Assembly (NCBI GenBank): GCA_942493375.1
Contig: OW818698.1
Coordinates: forward strand, 4,526,001-4,590,000
Reading direction: 5' to 3'
DNA: 64,000 nucleotides
Source: G942493375 sp942493375
GTDB taxonomy: Bacteria; Armatimonadota; UBA5829
In this document: positions 33,935-43,392 of the stretch, in pieces
Position numbering within the stretch: the stretch's first letter is position 1
Layout of the letters: every line of letters starts with the position of its first letter
Made by a program: the position numbers and the translations under genes
The notes under the pieces: model-generated
What the model was told of the DNA's origin: nothing
Databases searched by the model: none
Seen by the model: only the letters and a program-made list of their open reading frames with translations

Positions 33935-36610
33935 CTAGAACGCTTGTAGTTCTCCTATGCCCATCTGCAGGCCTTCCTGGCCTTCTGCATCGGGTTTTAG
34001 AGCGGTGACTCTTATGTATCTTGTTGGGATACTGTCTACCGCGTATTCCACAGTTCCACCCTTTCCCTGGGTGTTATGTACTATCTCCTGCCAGTTCTTT
34101 TCATCTGCAGAGACTAATACTTTATAGTCGGTTGCGAAGCATATCGGGGCGAAAACGATTCGTATTTTAGTCAGTTTCTTTACCTTGGTCAAGTCAACCT
34201 GATAGGTCCATGCCCACTGCCAGGCGCCTTGAGCAACAGTCTCCGGATCGCCATCGACTCCATATTTTGCTGCTGCAAGTCCACTCGGTTCCAACTCAGT
34301 TACTCCATCGTTGCTGAGGAGTCTGGCTGGTTTGTAGTATGCCAGGTTACCAGCAGGAACCGGAGGACCGATTCTTACAGTTCGCTGAGTATAGACTTTG
34401 GGAGTAACAACAGGATGTGCGCCTGCAAGAGTGATTTTTAGAATGGTATCAATCGGGTCTGCCTTAACTCCAGCAAGGTTTACTGTCAGTATACTACCCG
34501 TTTGTTTGAACTTCAGTGGTTTGTTGGAGTTCATACAGAGAACACTCTTAGCTTTTACTTTCAAACCTGTAATGACTAGTGGCTTACCTGCAGGCACTCC
34601 AGTGCGTCCATATGGGTTCTGAAGCATGTGGATGTAGATTGTGTTTCTTGGCAGATTGATCGTATTGTAGCCGTAAGCTCCGCCATCAAGCGGACCGGAA
34701 TCGACATTGGTGTAGGATTCAGTCAGAGATGGTTTTCCAGCTGGATTGGCCCATGCAGCCATACTCACATGAGACTTCCAGAGGGGAGAATCATCAAGGT
34801 TGAGCAGTTTTTTATCTGCATTGAGACCGGATACCAGGGTGGGGCTGTGGTCCAGGTTGGCGACATGTCCCTGACCTATCAGAGAGAGCGTAACTCGCAT
34901 ATACTCCTGCCAATCAGCTCCTATACCTTTGCTGAGTGAGAATTCGGGATCTGTGATGAGTCTCCAGGATTCTGTAACGCTCTTCTTCGGCCATGCGGTA
35001 TCTGTTGGCCAAAGGTCCCAAATGTGTTTGCCCCAGGCATTCCAACCTTCTAAACAGACTACATCCCAGTCTCCATGGTAGAGGGTATTCTTGCCATTTA
35101 TTACTATGACTGTCTCTGGATTGATTGTCTTTATCATTGAATAGAGAGCATCAAGTGACTCATAACCGAGTACGTCAGGGCTGAGCCAGTCAAACCAGAG
35201 AGCTTTGGGATGGTATCTACGCATGGCGTCCTCAACCATCAGGATACCACCGTTGGCACCACCGTGGTTATCTGCTACCAGGTTGCCCATATACATACCG
35301 AACTTGACACCGGCATCTTCAATAGCTGCTTTATATTTGCCGACAACATCACCAACGGGATTGTTGGGTTCATAGATCGAGGGCCAGCGGTATTTGTTGT
35401 CTCCATTGTTATATGAGATGATCATTCCGATCCCATAGTTTTGCTTCTTTAAAAGAGCTGCAAACTTGGGCAACTGGTCTTCAGCCAAGTTTTCCGGGCC
35501 GTGAATAAGGGCGACTAGTTTGTCGGTTTCATACCAACGGTTGGGGCGCTCATTTAGTTTGATGGAGAAGTCGGCTGTTGCTGATGCTCCTGAGGAGTCT
35601 TTAACCTGAACGCTGAAATTATAATCGCCGAGTTTGGCGGTGCTTGCGACTGTGCCGGTCACTGTTCCATCAGTCCCTACAGTAAGACCTGCAGGTAGTT
35701 TGCCTGAAACCAGAGACCATTTGTATGGTGCGTTGCCTCCCTGGGCAGAGAAGACAAATGATGAGGCTTGGAGCATATCCTGTGGGCCGTGCATCAGATG
35801 TCCCAGAAGCTCCTGGTCCACTTTCTTAACGGCATCGGCTTCCACATAAGGCCATTCTCTGAATGCAGCCGGCATATTAGCATTACCAGTGTCTGACATA
35901 GATTTTGAACTGATGGAAAGCTTGCCGTTTCCGCCGTTTGGACTGTATACAAGACCCGGGACCATATCCCCTTTAGAGTCGCTCAAACGTGCGTAGAATC
36001 CAAAGCGTCCATTCTCCTGGTTGGCAATTTTTAATAACAAGCTGTTCCAACCTGTTGTTAACTCTACTTTGGTCTTGAGAGTATCTCGATATGGACCGCT
36101 CTTCTCAGAAGAAATTACTAAGGCGCCATTCAACCACGCCTTTGCTTCGTTGTTTGCTCCAAGTCTCAATTCAACCATTTGGCTTGTAGGGCTGAAAACA
36201 TAGACATGGGCATATGCAACTTTAGCTGCGATTGATTCTTCGCGTTTGATCTTAAAGTAGCTAAACAGGTCCTGATAGTTATCGTAGTTGCGGTTGAACA
36301 ACCTGTCATCGAAATAGCGCCATGTTCCACCGGCAGTGTTAGCACCTTCCTGTGGGCGTATGTTGGATTCTGAGATGATGTCTTTATTGAAACCTGTATT
36401 TGCTGCATCGTTATCAAATGTTCCCAGCACAAGCCAGGTGTTTATGAATGCCCCATTTCCATATGGATTATAGCGGGCTTTGCTCTGCAGCCCGTAGGGA
36501 CCCAGATCAATCATCGCCTCACCATCTTTTACACTGTCTACTGCATAGGAGCAGACAGGCAATAGGGAAGCGAGAGCAATGGTAAAAAAGAGTAGTTTTG
36601 TCTTCATCAA
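33935..36610 (-). CDS. Exported GH29-like protein with Ig-like and discoidin domains (paralogue A)
   Basis: 891 residues. Signal peptide 1-23 (LLFFTIALASLLPVCSYA). N-terminal region 40-230 looks like a beta-sandwich with a sugar-binding-like block (AYAHVYVFSPTSQMVELRLG). Residues about 275-355 are a putative Ig domain (ASSFVFSAQGGNAPYKWSLV, He_PIG-like). Residues 365-660 are a TIM barrel related to GH29 alpha-L-fucosidases, with the candidate nucleophile D474 in KALWFDWLSPD. The C-terminal 150 residues form an F5/8 discoidin domain (KPARLLSNDG, WTYQVDLTKVKKLTKIRIVF, RYIRVTALKPD). It should act on a glycan outside the cell or in the periplasm. The paralogue at 36687 has the same layout. Both precede the importer operon. 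Confidence 0.75.
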   Translation of the reverse strand: MMKTKLLFFTIALASLLPVCSYAVDSVKDGEAMIDLGPYGLQSKARYNPYGNGAFINTWLVLGTFDNDAANTGFNKDIISESNIRPQEGANTAGGTWRYFDDRLFNRNYDNYQDLFSYFKIKREESIAAKVAYAHVYVFSPTSQMVELRLGANNEAKAWLNGALVISSEKSGPYRDTLKTKVELTTGWNSLLLKIANQENGRFGFYARLSDSKGDMVPGLVYSPNGGNGKLSISSKSMSDTGNANMPAAFREWPYVEADAVKKVDQELLGHLMHGPQDMLQASSFVFSAQGGNAPYKWSLVSGKLPAGLTVGTDGTVTGTVASTAKLGDYNFSVQVKDSSGASATADFSIKLNERPNRWYETDKLVALIHGPENLAEDQLPKFAALLKKQNYGIGMIISYNNGDNKYRWPSIYEPNNPVGDVVGKYKAAIEDAGVKFGMYMGNLVADNHGGANGGILMVEDAMRRYHPKALWFDWLSPDVLGYESLDALYSMIKTINPETVIVINGKNTLYHGDWDVVCLEGWNAWGKHIWDLWPTDTAWPKKSVTESWRLITDPEFSLSKGIGADWQEYMRVTLSLIGQGHVANLDHSPTLVSGLNADKKLLNLDDSPLWKSHVSMAAWANPAGKPSLTESYTNVDSGPLDGGAYGYNTINLPRNTIYIHMLQNPYGRTGVPAGKPLVITGLKVKAKSVLCMNSNKPLKFKQTGSILTVNLAGVKADPIDTILKITLAGAHPVVTPKVYTQRTVRIGPPVPAGNLAYYKPARLLSNDGVTELEPSGLAAAKYGVDGDPETVAQGAWQWAWTYQVDLTKVKKLTKIRIVFAPICFATDYKVLVSADEKNWQEIVHNTQGKGGTVEYAVDSIPTRYIRVTALKPDAEGQEGLQMGIGELQAF

Positions 36611-36686
36611 TGCTTTACCTCATAAATGTGTGTACGTGCAAACTGTCTTCTATCCAGTGTACAACAAGTGCTGTAGTCTATACAAT

Positions 36687-39389
36687 TTACTTCTTATATA
36701 CCTCAAGCTCAGCAACACCCATCTGTCCTCCTGATTGGTCTGGACCATCCGGTTTGTAGCCTTTTACTCTGATATAACGGACATCAGTCACTGGAATCTT
36801 ATATGTCTTCGCACCTCCGCTGGTGGGCGATTCGCGAGTGATGGATGTCCAGTTCTGCCCGTCTGCAGATATCAGCAGTTCATAATCCGTTGGAAAACAT
36901 ATCTTAGAGAATATGACTATAATTCTGCTTACTCTCTCTATTTGCTGCAAATCGACTTGATATGTCCAGGCATATTCCCAGGCACCTTGTGCAACCGTTG
37001 TGAGGTCATTGTCGTTGCCTTTAGAAGCATAAGCCGAGTTAGAGGAAGCCAGTAGCTCGTGAGTGCAGTCAAGGGACATCAGTTTAGCAGGCTTGCCACT
37101 TGCCAGATTTCCGGATTTCGGCTTTGGAATCGTGAGTTTTATGCTCCTATTGACAGGAAGAGTTTCCGGTAGAGCTTGAGCAAACTTTATGCTCAATATT
37201 GTGTCGACAGGATCTGCTGTTACACCAGCAAGGGATATGTTGAGTTTATTTCCCTTCTGAATATATTTCAAAGATTTTCCAGTATTCATCCACACGATAG
37301 ATTGTACTTTGGCCTTGGGGAGATTGATGGATAAATGGTCAGTCTCAGGCATTCCTGTTTTGCCTTTGGGATTCTTCAACATGTGTATGTAGATTACATT
37401 TCGATCCACATTGATAGTATTGTATCCCCATTTAGCCTCAGCTAGGGGGCCGGGATTTACATTTGTATATGAAGTGTACAGTGGGATCAGACCCGCAGGA
37501 CTTGCCCAGTCACCCATTTCACGATGCGCTTCCAGTATCACGGAGTCTGCCAGAGTTTTTATTGTCCCTTTTGGAGAGCCTGCAGTAGGGCTGTGATCCA
37601 TGTTGGCAATACATCCCATTCCTATCAGAGAAACCTGAAGCCTTAGTATTTCCTGCCAATCCGGTATTCCTACTGTTGCTCCACTAAGACTTAACTCACC
37701 TGCAGGTGATGGATTCAACATTAGTCTCCATGTTTCAAGGGCATTATCTTTAGGCCAATCATAAGCCATGGGGAATTCATTAAGGTTATACTCGCCAGGC
37801 CAATATTCCCATATTTTGGAATAATTGCCATAACTCATGTCTTCAATACAGAGAATATCCCAGTCACCGTGTATTGGGTGCATCATACCATTGGCGACTA
37901 TTACTGTGTTGGGGTTGTATGTTTTAATCATACTGTATATAGCATCAAGCGAAGGGTTGTTGTATCCTCCCCAATCAAACCAGAATGCTGCCGGATGATA
38001 TTTCTTGATGGCATCTTCCAGCATAAGAATCAACTGGCTATAGCTGAACTGAGGACATCCAAACACGTTTCCGATATACATACCAAATTTTATATTGTTT
38101 GCTTCCAGTGCGGTCTTCAGTTTGCCATCGACATCGCCAAGCGGGTTATTTGGCTCAAACCTGGATGGCCATCGGAATGTAAAATCTCCATTTCCATAAG
38201 AAATTGGCATACCAATGCAGTAACCCTGGCGTTTCATTAACTTGGCCAGGCCGTCATAGTCACCATTTGGGGTATCTTCAGGAGAGTGAATGAGTGCAGT
38301 CAGTCTACCCTCTTCATACCACTTATTCGGCCTTTCCTTTACTGTCAGACACAGGCTTTTAGAAGCGGTGTTCCCTGCAGCGTCAGTGATTGTAGCAATA
38401 ATGTTATAATCCCCTATACCAGCAATAGGTGATATTTTGCCAATGATTGTTCCACCAGGCATCAAACTCAGTCCCATTGGCAGTTTGCCTTTCGACAGGT
38501 TCCATTTGTATGGGGCTTTACCGCCTTGTGCATTGAATGAAAAATTGGAGGATTCCGGCCAGTATGGGTCATAGACTTTTGTCTCAGGCCATCTTTTACC
38601 AATAGTGTTTATATAGGGAGTGCGCATTCCGACATAAGGCCAACCACGGTATCCTACAGGCAAATTACCGGTCTTAATATCCTTAAGAGCGGTTGTAGAT
38701 ACTTTCAGTTTTCCATTTCCTCCGTTAACTGAGTATGTCAGACCAGGGATCGCGTTGCCGTTTGTATCAGAGATCCTGGCATAGAAACCAAAGAGTCCAT
38801 CAGCCTGGTTAGCTGCTTTCAAGAGAAGCCTGTTCCATCCAGCGAGTAAATGCACTGGAACACGGACTGTATCTTTACCATAATATGGGATCAGGCTATC
38901 CCCTTCATTTGCACTATGCCAGAAACCTTTGTCAACCCATCCGGATGCAACTGGTGAGGTTCCGGAAGTAACCACCATACCATTTAGCCAGGCTTTATGC
39001 TCATAATCTACCAATAACCTGAGCTGGGCTTCATTTTCTTTAGGAGAGTAGATGTAGACATGCAAATATGCCATCTTTGAATCAGCTGATTCTCCCTGTT
39101 TTACGACATAATAGCTGAACAAGTCTTGATAATCATCATAATTGCGCGAGAATAGTCTGTCATCAAAATAGTTCCAGGTCTTCCCAGCTACCTGTTGTCC
39201 TATACCGGGCTTTACTGTTGATTCACCAATCAGATCTGTCTCATAACCTTCATTCCCGGCATTATCGAATGTGCCAAGAATCAACCAGGTATTGATAAAC
39301 GGTGCATTACCCGTAGATGATGCTGCCTGAGAAACGATTGCAGGTGCGAAGATAAACAGGATTATTGCTAATATAGTTAAGCGTTTCAT
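36687..39389 (-). CDS. Exported GH29-like protein with Ig-like and discoidin domains (paralogue B)
   Basis: 900 residues, same domain order as the gene at 33935: signal peptide ending VSQAAS, beta-sandwich, Ig-like repeat (SSNFSFNAQGGKAPYKWNLS), GH29-like barrel with candidate nucleophile D472 in AAFWFDWGGYN, and a discoidin domain ending GQMGVAELEVYKK. Shared blocks such as ALIHSPEDTPNG against ALIHGPENLAED, and NLAGVKADPIDTIL against SLAGVTADPVDTIL, show that A and B come from a duplication and are now clearly diverged. The insert after the first domain (FWHSANEGDSLIPYYG) is specific to B. The ATG lies about 100 bases after the pilin-like gene stop. Substrate not predicted. Confidence 0.75.
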   Translation of the reverse strand: MKRLTILAIILFIFAPAIVSQAASSTGNAPFINTWLILGTFDNAGNEGYETDLIGESTVKPGIGQQVAGKTWNYFDDRLFSRNYDDYQDLFSYYVVKQGESADSKMAYLHVYIYSPKENEAQLRLLVDYEHKAWLNGMVVTSGTSPVASGWVDKGFWHSANEGDSLIPYYGKDTVRVPVHLLAGWNRLLLKAANQADGLFGFYARISDTNGNAIPGLTYSVNGGNGKLKVSTTALKDIKTGNLPVGYRGWPYVGMRTPYINTIGKRWPETKVYDPYWPESSNFSFNAQGGKAPYKWNLSKGKLPMGLSLMPGGTIIGKISPIAGIGDYNIIATITDAAGNTASKSLCLTVKERPNKWYEEGRLTALIHSPEDTPNGDYDGLAKLMKRQGYCIGMPISYGNGDFTFRWPSRFEPNNPLGDVDGKLKTALEANNIKFGMYIGNVFGCPQFSYSQLILMLEDAIKKYHPAAFWFDWGGYNNPSLDAIYSMIKTYNPNTVIVANGMMHPIHGDWDILCIEDMSYGNYSKIWEYWPGEYNLNEFPMAYDWPKDNALETWRLMLNPSPAGELSLSGATVGIPDWQEILRLQVSLIGMGCIANMDHSPTAGSPKGTIKTLADSVILEAHREMGDWASPAGLIPLYTSYTNVNPGPLAEAKWGYNTINVDRNVIYIHMLKNPKGKTGMPETDHLSINLPKAKVQSIVWMNTGKSLKYIQKGNKLNISLAGVTADPVDTILSIKFAQALPETLPVNRSIKLTIPKPKSGNLASGKPAKLMSLDCTHELLASSNSAYASKGNDNDLTTVAQGAWEYAWTYQVDLQQIERVSRIIVIFSKICFPTDYELLISADGQNWTSITRESPTSGGAKTYKIPVTDVRYIRVKGYKPDGPDQSGGQMGVAELEVYKK

Positions 39390-39426
39390 TTACGGCCTCT
39401 GTTGGATTCATGTTGTGGACGATAAA

Positions 39427-39467
39427 ATAACGGGGCTTAGCATCAAACCTGCAAGCCCCGCCGTTAT
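39427..39467 (-). terminator. Hairpin after the pilin-like gene
   Basis: ATAACGGGGCTT (39427-39438) pairs with AAGCCCCGCCGTTAT (39453-39467) with a short bulge and a 14-base loop, between the pilin-like gene and GH29-like gene B on the minus strand. Confidence 0.6.
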
Positions 39468-39488
39468 ATTCAAATGGTCAAATGTGTA

Positions 39489-40232
39489 TTATTCAGTGTC
39501 TCGAGCAATTGCCGGATTGATTGGCCAGGGGCTGCCATTTATCTTTGGCCAGTGCAGGTCGAAATCAATTTGAATAGGACCACTTGGACATGAACATATA
39601 CCAACAAGATTAGTGCCTATTGTGCCAATACTCACGGTTTTTGCATGACAGTCAGCGAATATTACATTAATCTTGGAAGATGGTTCATTGTAACGATTGT
39701 CATGGAATCTCTTGTTCTCATATGTCATGACAACACTTGCCGGATAACCGAGTGCTGACTCTGAGAGCGGTGACGAACTACCACTCCATGATTGCGCTAG
39801 ATTCCATCCACCAAACCATACTCTATACCAGTAGCTTGTAAAAGGAGAGCCTGCGACGTTGTTAACATTGGTGCTTGAGTCACTGGGACACTTGAATAGC
39901 TGGTAGTTCTTGATGTATGGTTGAAGCTGGGCAACATAAGTGTAGTTCTTATACCAGTTTCCACCATCAGATGCACCTTCACCACAGTATGGCTGTAACA
40001 CATATCCGGGCCAGGTTGACTGATCTACGCATGGATAACAACCATCGTAGTCTTGCACATACATCGCAAATCCATTACCGATCTGTTTGAGATTGCTGAC
40101 GCAGTTAGTCTGCCTTGCCTTTTCCCGAGCTTTTGCAAACACAGGGAACAGGATGGCTGCTAGAATTGCTATAATCGCTATAACTACGAGCAATTCAATT
40201 AGTGTGAAACCTTTTCTGTTGATGTTTTTCAT
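39489..40232 (-). CDS. Type IV pilin-like protein, DUF1559/H-X9-DG type
   Basis: 247 residues from ATG 40232, with GTGGAG upstream; a frame to 40244 is less likely. The prepilin peptide KGFTLIELLVVIAIIAILAA and the following FPVFAKAREKARQT match the protein at 17469 nearly residue for residue; after about residue 50 the two differ. Soluble part: VSNLKQIGNGFAMYVQDYDG, CPSDSSTNVN, then the C-terminal INVIFADCHAKTV in place of the usual DGH, so the end motif is degenerate (ADCH). It sits between LacI and the glycosidase genes in the same direction, so it is likely part of the glycan locus, perhaps presenting enzymes or binding glycan at the surface. Confidence 0.88.
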   Translation of the reverse strand: MKNINRKGFTLIELLVVIAIIAILAAILFPVFAKAREKARQTNCVSNLKQIGNGFAMYVQDYDGCYPCVDQSTWPGYVLQPYCGEGASDGGNWYKNYTYVAQLQPYIKNYQLFKCPSDSSTNVNNVAGSPFTSYWYRVWFGGWNLAQSWSGSSSPLSESALGYPASVVMTYENKRFHDNRYNEPSSKINVIFADCHAKTVSIGTIGTNLVGICSCPSGPIQIDFDLHWPKINGSPWPINPAIARDTE

Positions 40233-40281
40233 ACTCCACCTCACTTTAGTGATTATGTTTCAGCTGGTTAAAGTTATCACG

Positions 40282-41328
40282 TTATTTTAGCGATGCTGAT
40301 GAATATTGAACCGTGTCCATCAATGTGTCGTGTTGGTTTACCCTACTGGATCCCCTCACCTCCAATCGACATTTTAGTATGGTTTCTTGCCTTGGGATAT
40401 CTGAGTCGTTTATGCGGTTTTGCAGAAACTGCCAGGCAAGCAGACACATTTCTTCAAAAGGTTGAACTATGGTTGTAAGTGTCGGATTTATATACTCTGA
40501 CATATCTATTCCATCACATCCCACCAGGGCAACATCATCAGGAATGTTTAAGCCGGCTTCCAGCAGTGCTTTATAAGCTCCTATAGCGGTTTGGTCGTTA
40601 TAACAAAAAATAGCTTCAGGATGTTTTTGTTTTGCGAGATACTTTCTCATGCAATTATAAGCATCACGTGCTTGATTTGATGGATCACTATCGGTTTCGA
40701 TTGATATAGATTCAGAAGCTAATCCTGCATCAGACATAGCTTTTATATAACAATTTCTTCTGATGTCTTCGATTGTCGTATTACCGGAAAGAAACGCAAT
40801 ATCTTTTCTTCCGGTATTTAGGAGGTGTTCCATCGCTGCTGAGGCACCTGCAGCAAGATCAAAGCTGACACAATCAGTCTTCGTTTCCAGCGTAGCTCCC
40901 AATGACACTATTGGTATCTGTATCAGATTGTCGATTTCGAGAGCACTATCTACGCTATCTGTACAATCGAATGCAATTATTCCATCAACAGGCCAGGAAC
41001 ATATATCAACTAAAGAGCGGTCTTTTCCGACCTCTACAACATGCACTTCATAATTGTCTTGTCTCAAAATCTGGCTAACGTCATTTATGATAGATGAGTA
41101 GTATGAAGGGTGCACTGCATAGACCCAAAGTGCGATACTACGCGTTTGGCCGGTTACAAGGGCCCTTGCCATCCTGTTTGGTGTGTAACCCATCTCCAGT
41201 GCTGTTTGCAGCACTTTCTGGCGGGTGCCTTCAGAAACCAGAGCACTCTCCCGGCCGTTCAATACTCTTGATATAGTCGTAGGAGAGAGTCCAAGTTTAC
41301 TGGCGATATCTTTTATAGTAACCTGCAT
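40282..41328 (-). CDS. LacI-family transcriptional regulator
   Basis: 348 residues, ordinary family length. The helix-turn-helix at 1-48 reads TIKDIASKLGLSPTTISRVL then YTPNRMARALVTGQTRSIAL, with the hinge helix that inserts into DNA at a central CpG. The effector domain has SWPVDGIIAFDCTD, FLSGNTTIEDIRRN, PEAIFCYNDQTAIGAYKALL and VALVGCDGIDMSEYINPTLT, then TIVQPFEEMCLLAW, a periplasmic-binding-protein fold that binds a sugar. It is expected to repress the neighbouring glycosidase and importer genes until the inducer is present. An inverted repeat overlapping its own promoter start suggests autoregulation. Confidence 0.93.
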   Translation of the reverse strand: MQVTIKDIASKLGLSPTTISRVLNGRESALVSEGTRQKVLQTALEMGYTPNRMARALVTGQTRSIALWVYAVHPSYYSSIINDVSQILRQDNYEVHVVEVGKDRSLVDICSWPVDGIIAFDCTDSVDSALEIDNLIQIPIVSLGATLETKTDCVSFDLAAGASAAMEHLLNTGRKDIAFLSGNTTIEDIRRNCYIKAMSDAGLASESISIETDSDPSNQARDAYNCMRKYLAKQKHPEAIFCYNDQTAIGAYKALLEAGLNIPDDVALVGCDGIDMSEYINPTLTTIVQPFEEMCLLAWQFLQNRINDSDIPRQETILKCRLEVRGSSRVNQHDTLMDTVQYSSASLK

Positions 41329-41345
41329 TTAATCCTCGATTTTGA

Positions 41346-41379
41346 AAATGGTAACGTATGCCGTCAAACATTACCATTT
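41346..41379. promoter_or_regulatory. Candidate LacI-family operator
   Basis: Arms AAATGGTAACGT (41346-41357) and ACATTACCATTT (41368-41379) are inverted copies with one mismatch, spaced 10 bases. TGGTAACG is a typical LacI-family half-site. It overlaps the expected transcription start of the LacI gene. No equal copy was spotted by eye elsewhere in the locus. Confidence 0.55.
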
Positions 41380-41381
41380 GC

Positions 41382-41410
41382 AGTATACCTCTGAAAATTC
41401 CATTGGTCAA
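41382..41410 (-). promoter_or_regulatory. Sigma-70 promoter of the LacI gene
   Basis: On the minus strand: TTGACC (41410-41405), a 17-base spacer, TATACT (41387-41382). Transcription should start near 41375 inside the operator-like repeat, with a leader of about 47 bases before ATG 41328. Confidence 0.7.
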
Positions 41411-41468
41411 GAGAAAATAGGAATTAATTTCAAAAATGTTTCAGGGAGAATTAGTGAGGTGCAAAGGT

Positions 41469-41506
41469 TCTGTTTCGGGTGCGATTACAAATCGCACCCG
41501 AACAGA
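41469..41506. terminator. Hairpin between the DUF4091 gene and the LacI promoter
   Basis: TCTGTTTCGGGTGCGAT pairs with ATCGCACCCGAACAGA with one bulged T and a five-base loop. It lies 38 bases after the DUF4091 stop on the minus strand and would isolate that gene from the LacI promoter. Confidence 0.6.
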
Positions 41507-41543
41507 GAATATATCTTTCGAACAAAAATATAAGGGTATATTC

Positions 41544-43232
41544 TTATTCGGTCAGGGCTTTAAGCAGTTCCAGCCTGGCAGCTCGGAACTCTTTTGGGTC
41601 CAGGGTGTAGTCAGTCATCGAACGGACTATCTTGTCGCAGATGGCTTTTGCTTTATCAGGGTGATCCTGGGCCAATGCGTGCAACATTTCAAAGTCTTCG
41701 ATACCATCCCTCATAGCTTCAAAACGGATTGAACTCAACGGTCCCAGCTTACCTGGATACATAATATGGGAGTCTCCTGGAGGGAGATGGGTGCCGCCGC
41801 CCCAGTCCGGTTCAAGAAGGGTAAATGCATCCCCCTGCCAGTAATTCAATCCCCAGTGCAGGTATCCGGTGAAGTTATATTTGAAATTCATCCAGTGTAT
41901 AAGCCTGGTTTTAAGCAGTGGATAGTCGATGAACCGGTTCATATACTTACCTTTGGGTGAAAGGCAAGTGTATATCCAGACTTCATCTCCAGCTTTCACG
42001 CGATCTTCGAAGAAAGCCGGGTTTCCATCAACTTCCTGAGGTTGAGGGACCCAGGTGTTGATATGCCCAATGATCTCTTTGCACATGCTGGCGTCGATGA
42101 TCTTGAACTTGGGAGCGTATTCTCTTACATAAGTTGAAAGCTTGTTATAACTCTCGGCGTTAACAGTTATGGGTTCATCGCACAGGTGCTGTAGGTAGTT
42201 ATCCAGCCATCCTTTTTCTTCCAGATGTGCCTGGAAGACAGGCAGGAACTTAGAGAGGAACACTTTTTCGGTTTCACTGCTGACTTTTACACCCGGGTCT
42301 GGTTCCCACGATCCGTCCGGGAGTGTAGTAGCCATGTGCGTAGCGTTGAAATCAGGAGCTTCCCACTCGCTCCTACCGCCGAAATGTCCACCCTCGATGG
42401 TCGTAAATCCTGCAAAGAAGAAAAGCTTGACCCAGCGGTCGAACTTGCTGAAGTCAAAGGTCATATTTCCGGAAGCGTCTTTCTTTGCAGTGATCAGCTC
42501 GCAGATCGGAGTGATGACCGTATTTTGCTTGTGTTCTGACATTATCCTGGCCCAGGATGCCAGCTTCTTCCAGAATGGTTCGCTCCACTTTTCAACATCG
42601 TGTGATTTAGCGATATTGTCTGTGCTGAACCAGTTGGTTACGAAGAGTGTTTGCTTGGATGGTACTTTGGCGTTGTGGACAGTAATGGATATCGGGACAT
42701 CAATATGCTGTTTGTCGGCTGATATCCGGATGGTGCCATTGTAGGTACCGGTAGCTGTCCGTGGTGTAACGTGAGCGGTTATCCATATGATTTGGTTGAT
42801 CCCACCCTTAAGTGACATCTTGTGGGCATCCGAAATGGGATCTGGGATATCTGCCGGGGCTTTGACAAGCAAATCCTCCGGTGGAGTCTCATTGGTACCG
42901 AGCGCAATAGGGACTGTTGTTACAAAATTGGCCCTTACTTTAGGTACGACTGGCACCCGTCCTTTTAGTTTTGATATCTTAACGGACAAGTTACCTATAT
43001 CGTCTTTGGCTCTGATGACGATTTGTGCTGACTCATACTCATTTCTGGCAGAATCCAGCACAATGTTCTTTGCCCCCTCAGAAGGCGGGTTCTGGTTTGG
43101 CAGCACTTTTACCAGAGCATCTTCTACCCAATACTCGATCTCGTTATTTACAGGCATGGTACAGACTCCTTTTCCCGTAGTGGCTGCTACCAGCATCAAT
43201 ATTACAGGTAGCAAGAACGGACCAAATTTCAT
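41544..43232 (-). CDS. Exported DUF4091 protein (glycosidase-like)
   Basis: 562 residues from ATG 43232, preceded by GAGGAG; the frame to 43307 lacks a signal. The signal peptide is MKFGPFLLPVILMLVAA. After a beta-sandwich (ARNEYESAQIVIRAKDDIGN, TGTYNGTIRISAD, VPISITVHNAKVPS) comes a TIM barrel with FFAGFTTIEGGHFG, DEPITVNAESY near residue 350 and a C-terminal DUF4091 part VWIYTCLSPKGKYMNRFIDY and TGYLHWGLNYW. DEP in this family is the probable acid/base region. These proteins are seen with glycan-degradation genes and related to GH123-like barrels; the substrate is unknown. The gene precedes LacI in the same direction. Confidence 0.8.
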   Translation of the reverse strand: MKFGPFLLPVILMLVAATTGKGVCTMPVNNEIEYWVEDALVKVLPNQNPPSEGAKNIVLDSARNEYESAQIVIRAKDDIGNLSVKISKLKGRVPVVPKVRANFVTTVPIALGTNETPPEDLLVKAPADIPDPISDAHKMSLKGGINQIIWITAHVTPRTATGTYNGTIRISADKQHIDVPISITVHNAKVPSKQTLFVTNWFSTDNIAKSHDVEKWSEPFWKKLASWARIMSEHKQNTVITPICELITAKKDASGNMTFDFSKFDRWVKLFFFAGFTTIEGGHFGGRSEWEAPDFNATHMATTLPDGSWEPDPGVKVSSETEKVFLSKFLPVFQAHLEEKGWLDNYLQHLCDEPITVNAESYNKLSTYVREYAPKFKIIDASMCKEIIGHINTWVPQPQEVDGNPAFFEDRVKAGDEVWIYTCLSPKGKYMNRFIDYPLLKTRLIHWMNFKYNFTGYLHWGLNYWQGDAFTLLEPDWGGGTHLPPGDSHIMYPGKLGPLSSIRFEAMRDGIEDFEMLHALAQDHPDKAKAICDKIVRSMTDYTLDPKEFRAARLELLKALTE

Positions 43233-43392
43233 AAGGTTGCTCCTCGAAATTGGAGACAAAATGTTAATGCCGTTAGTTATGTAATAACTCCTGCAAGTCC
43301 CCACCACATTCCTTCAATAAATGTCACAAAAATTAGAGTTATTATTAGTAGATGCATTAGTTGGGTCATTTATAGTGTGAAAATGGCGTTTA

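Noticed and set aside
42787..43284. 165-codon plus-strand frame opposite the DUF4091 gene
   Set aside because: The minus-strand gene has signal peptide, ribosome site and domains; this frame has none.
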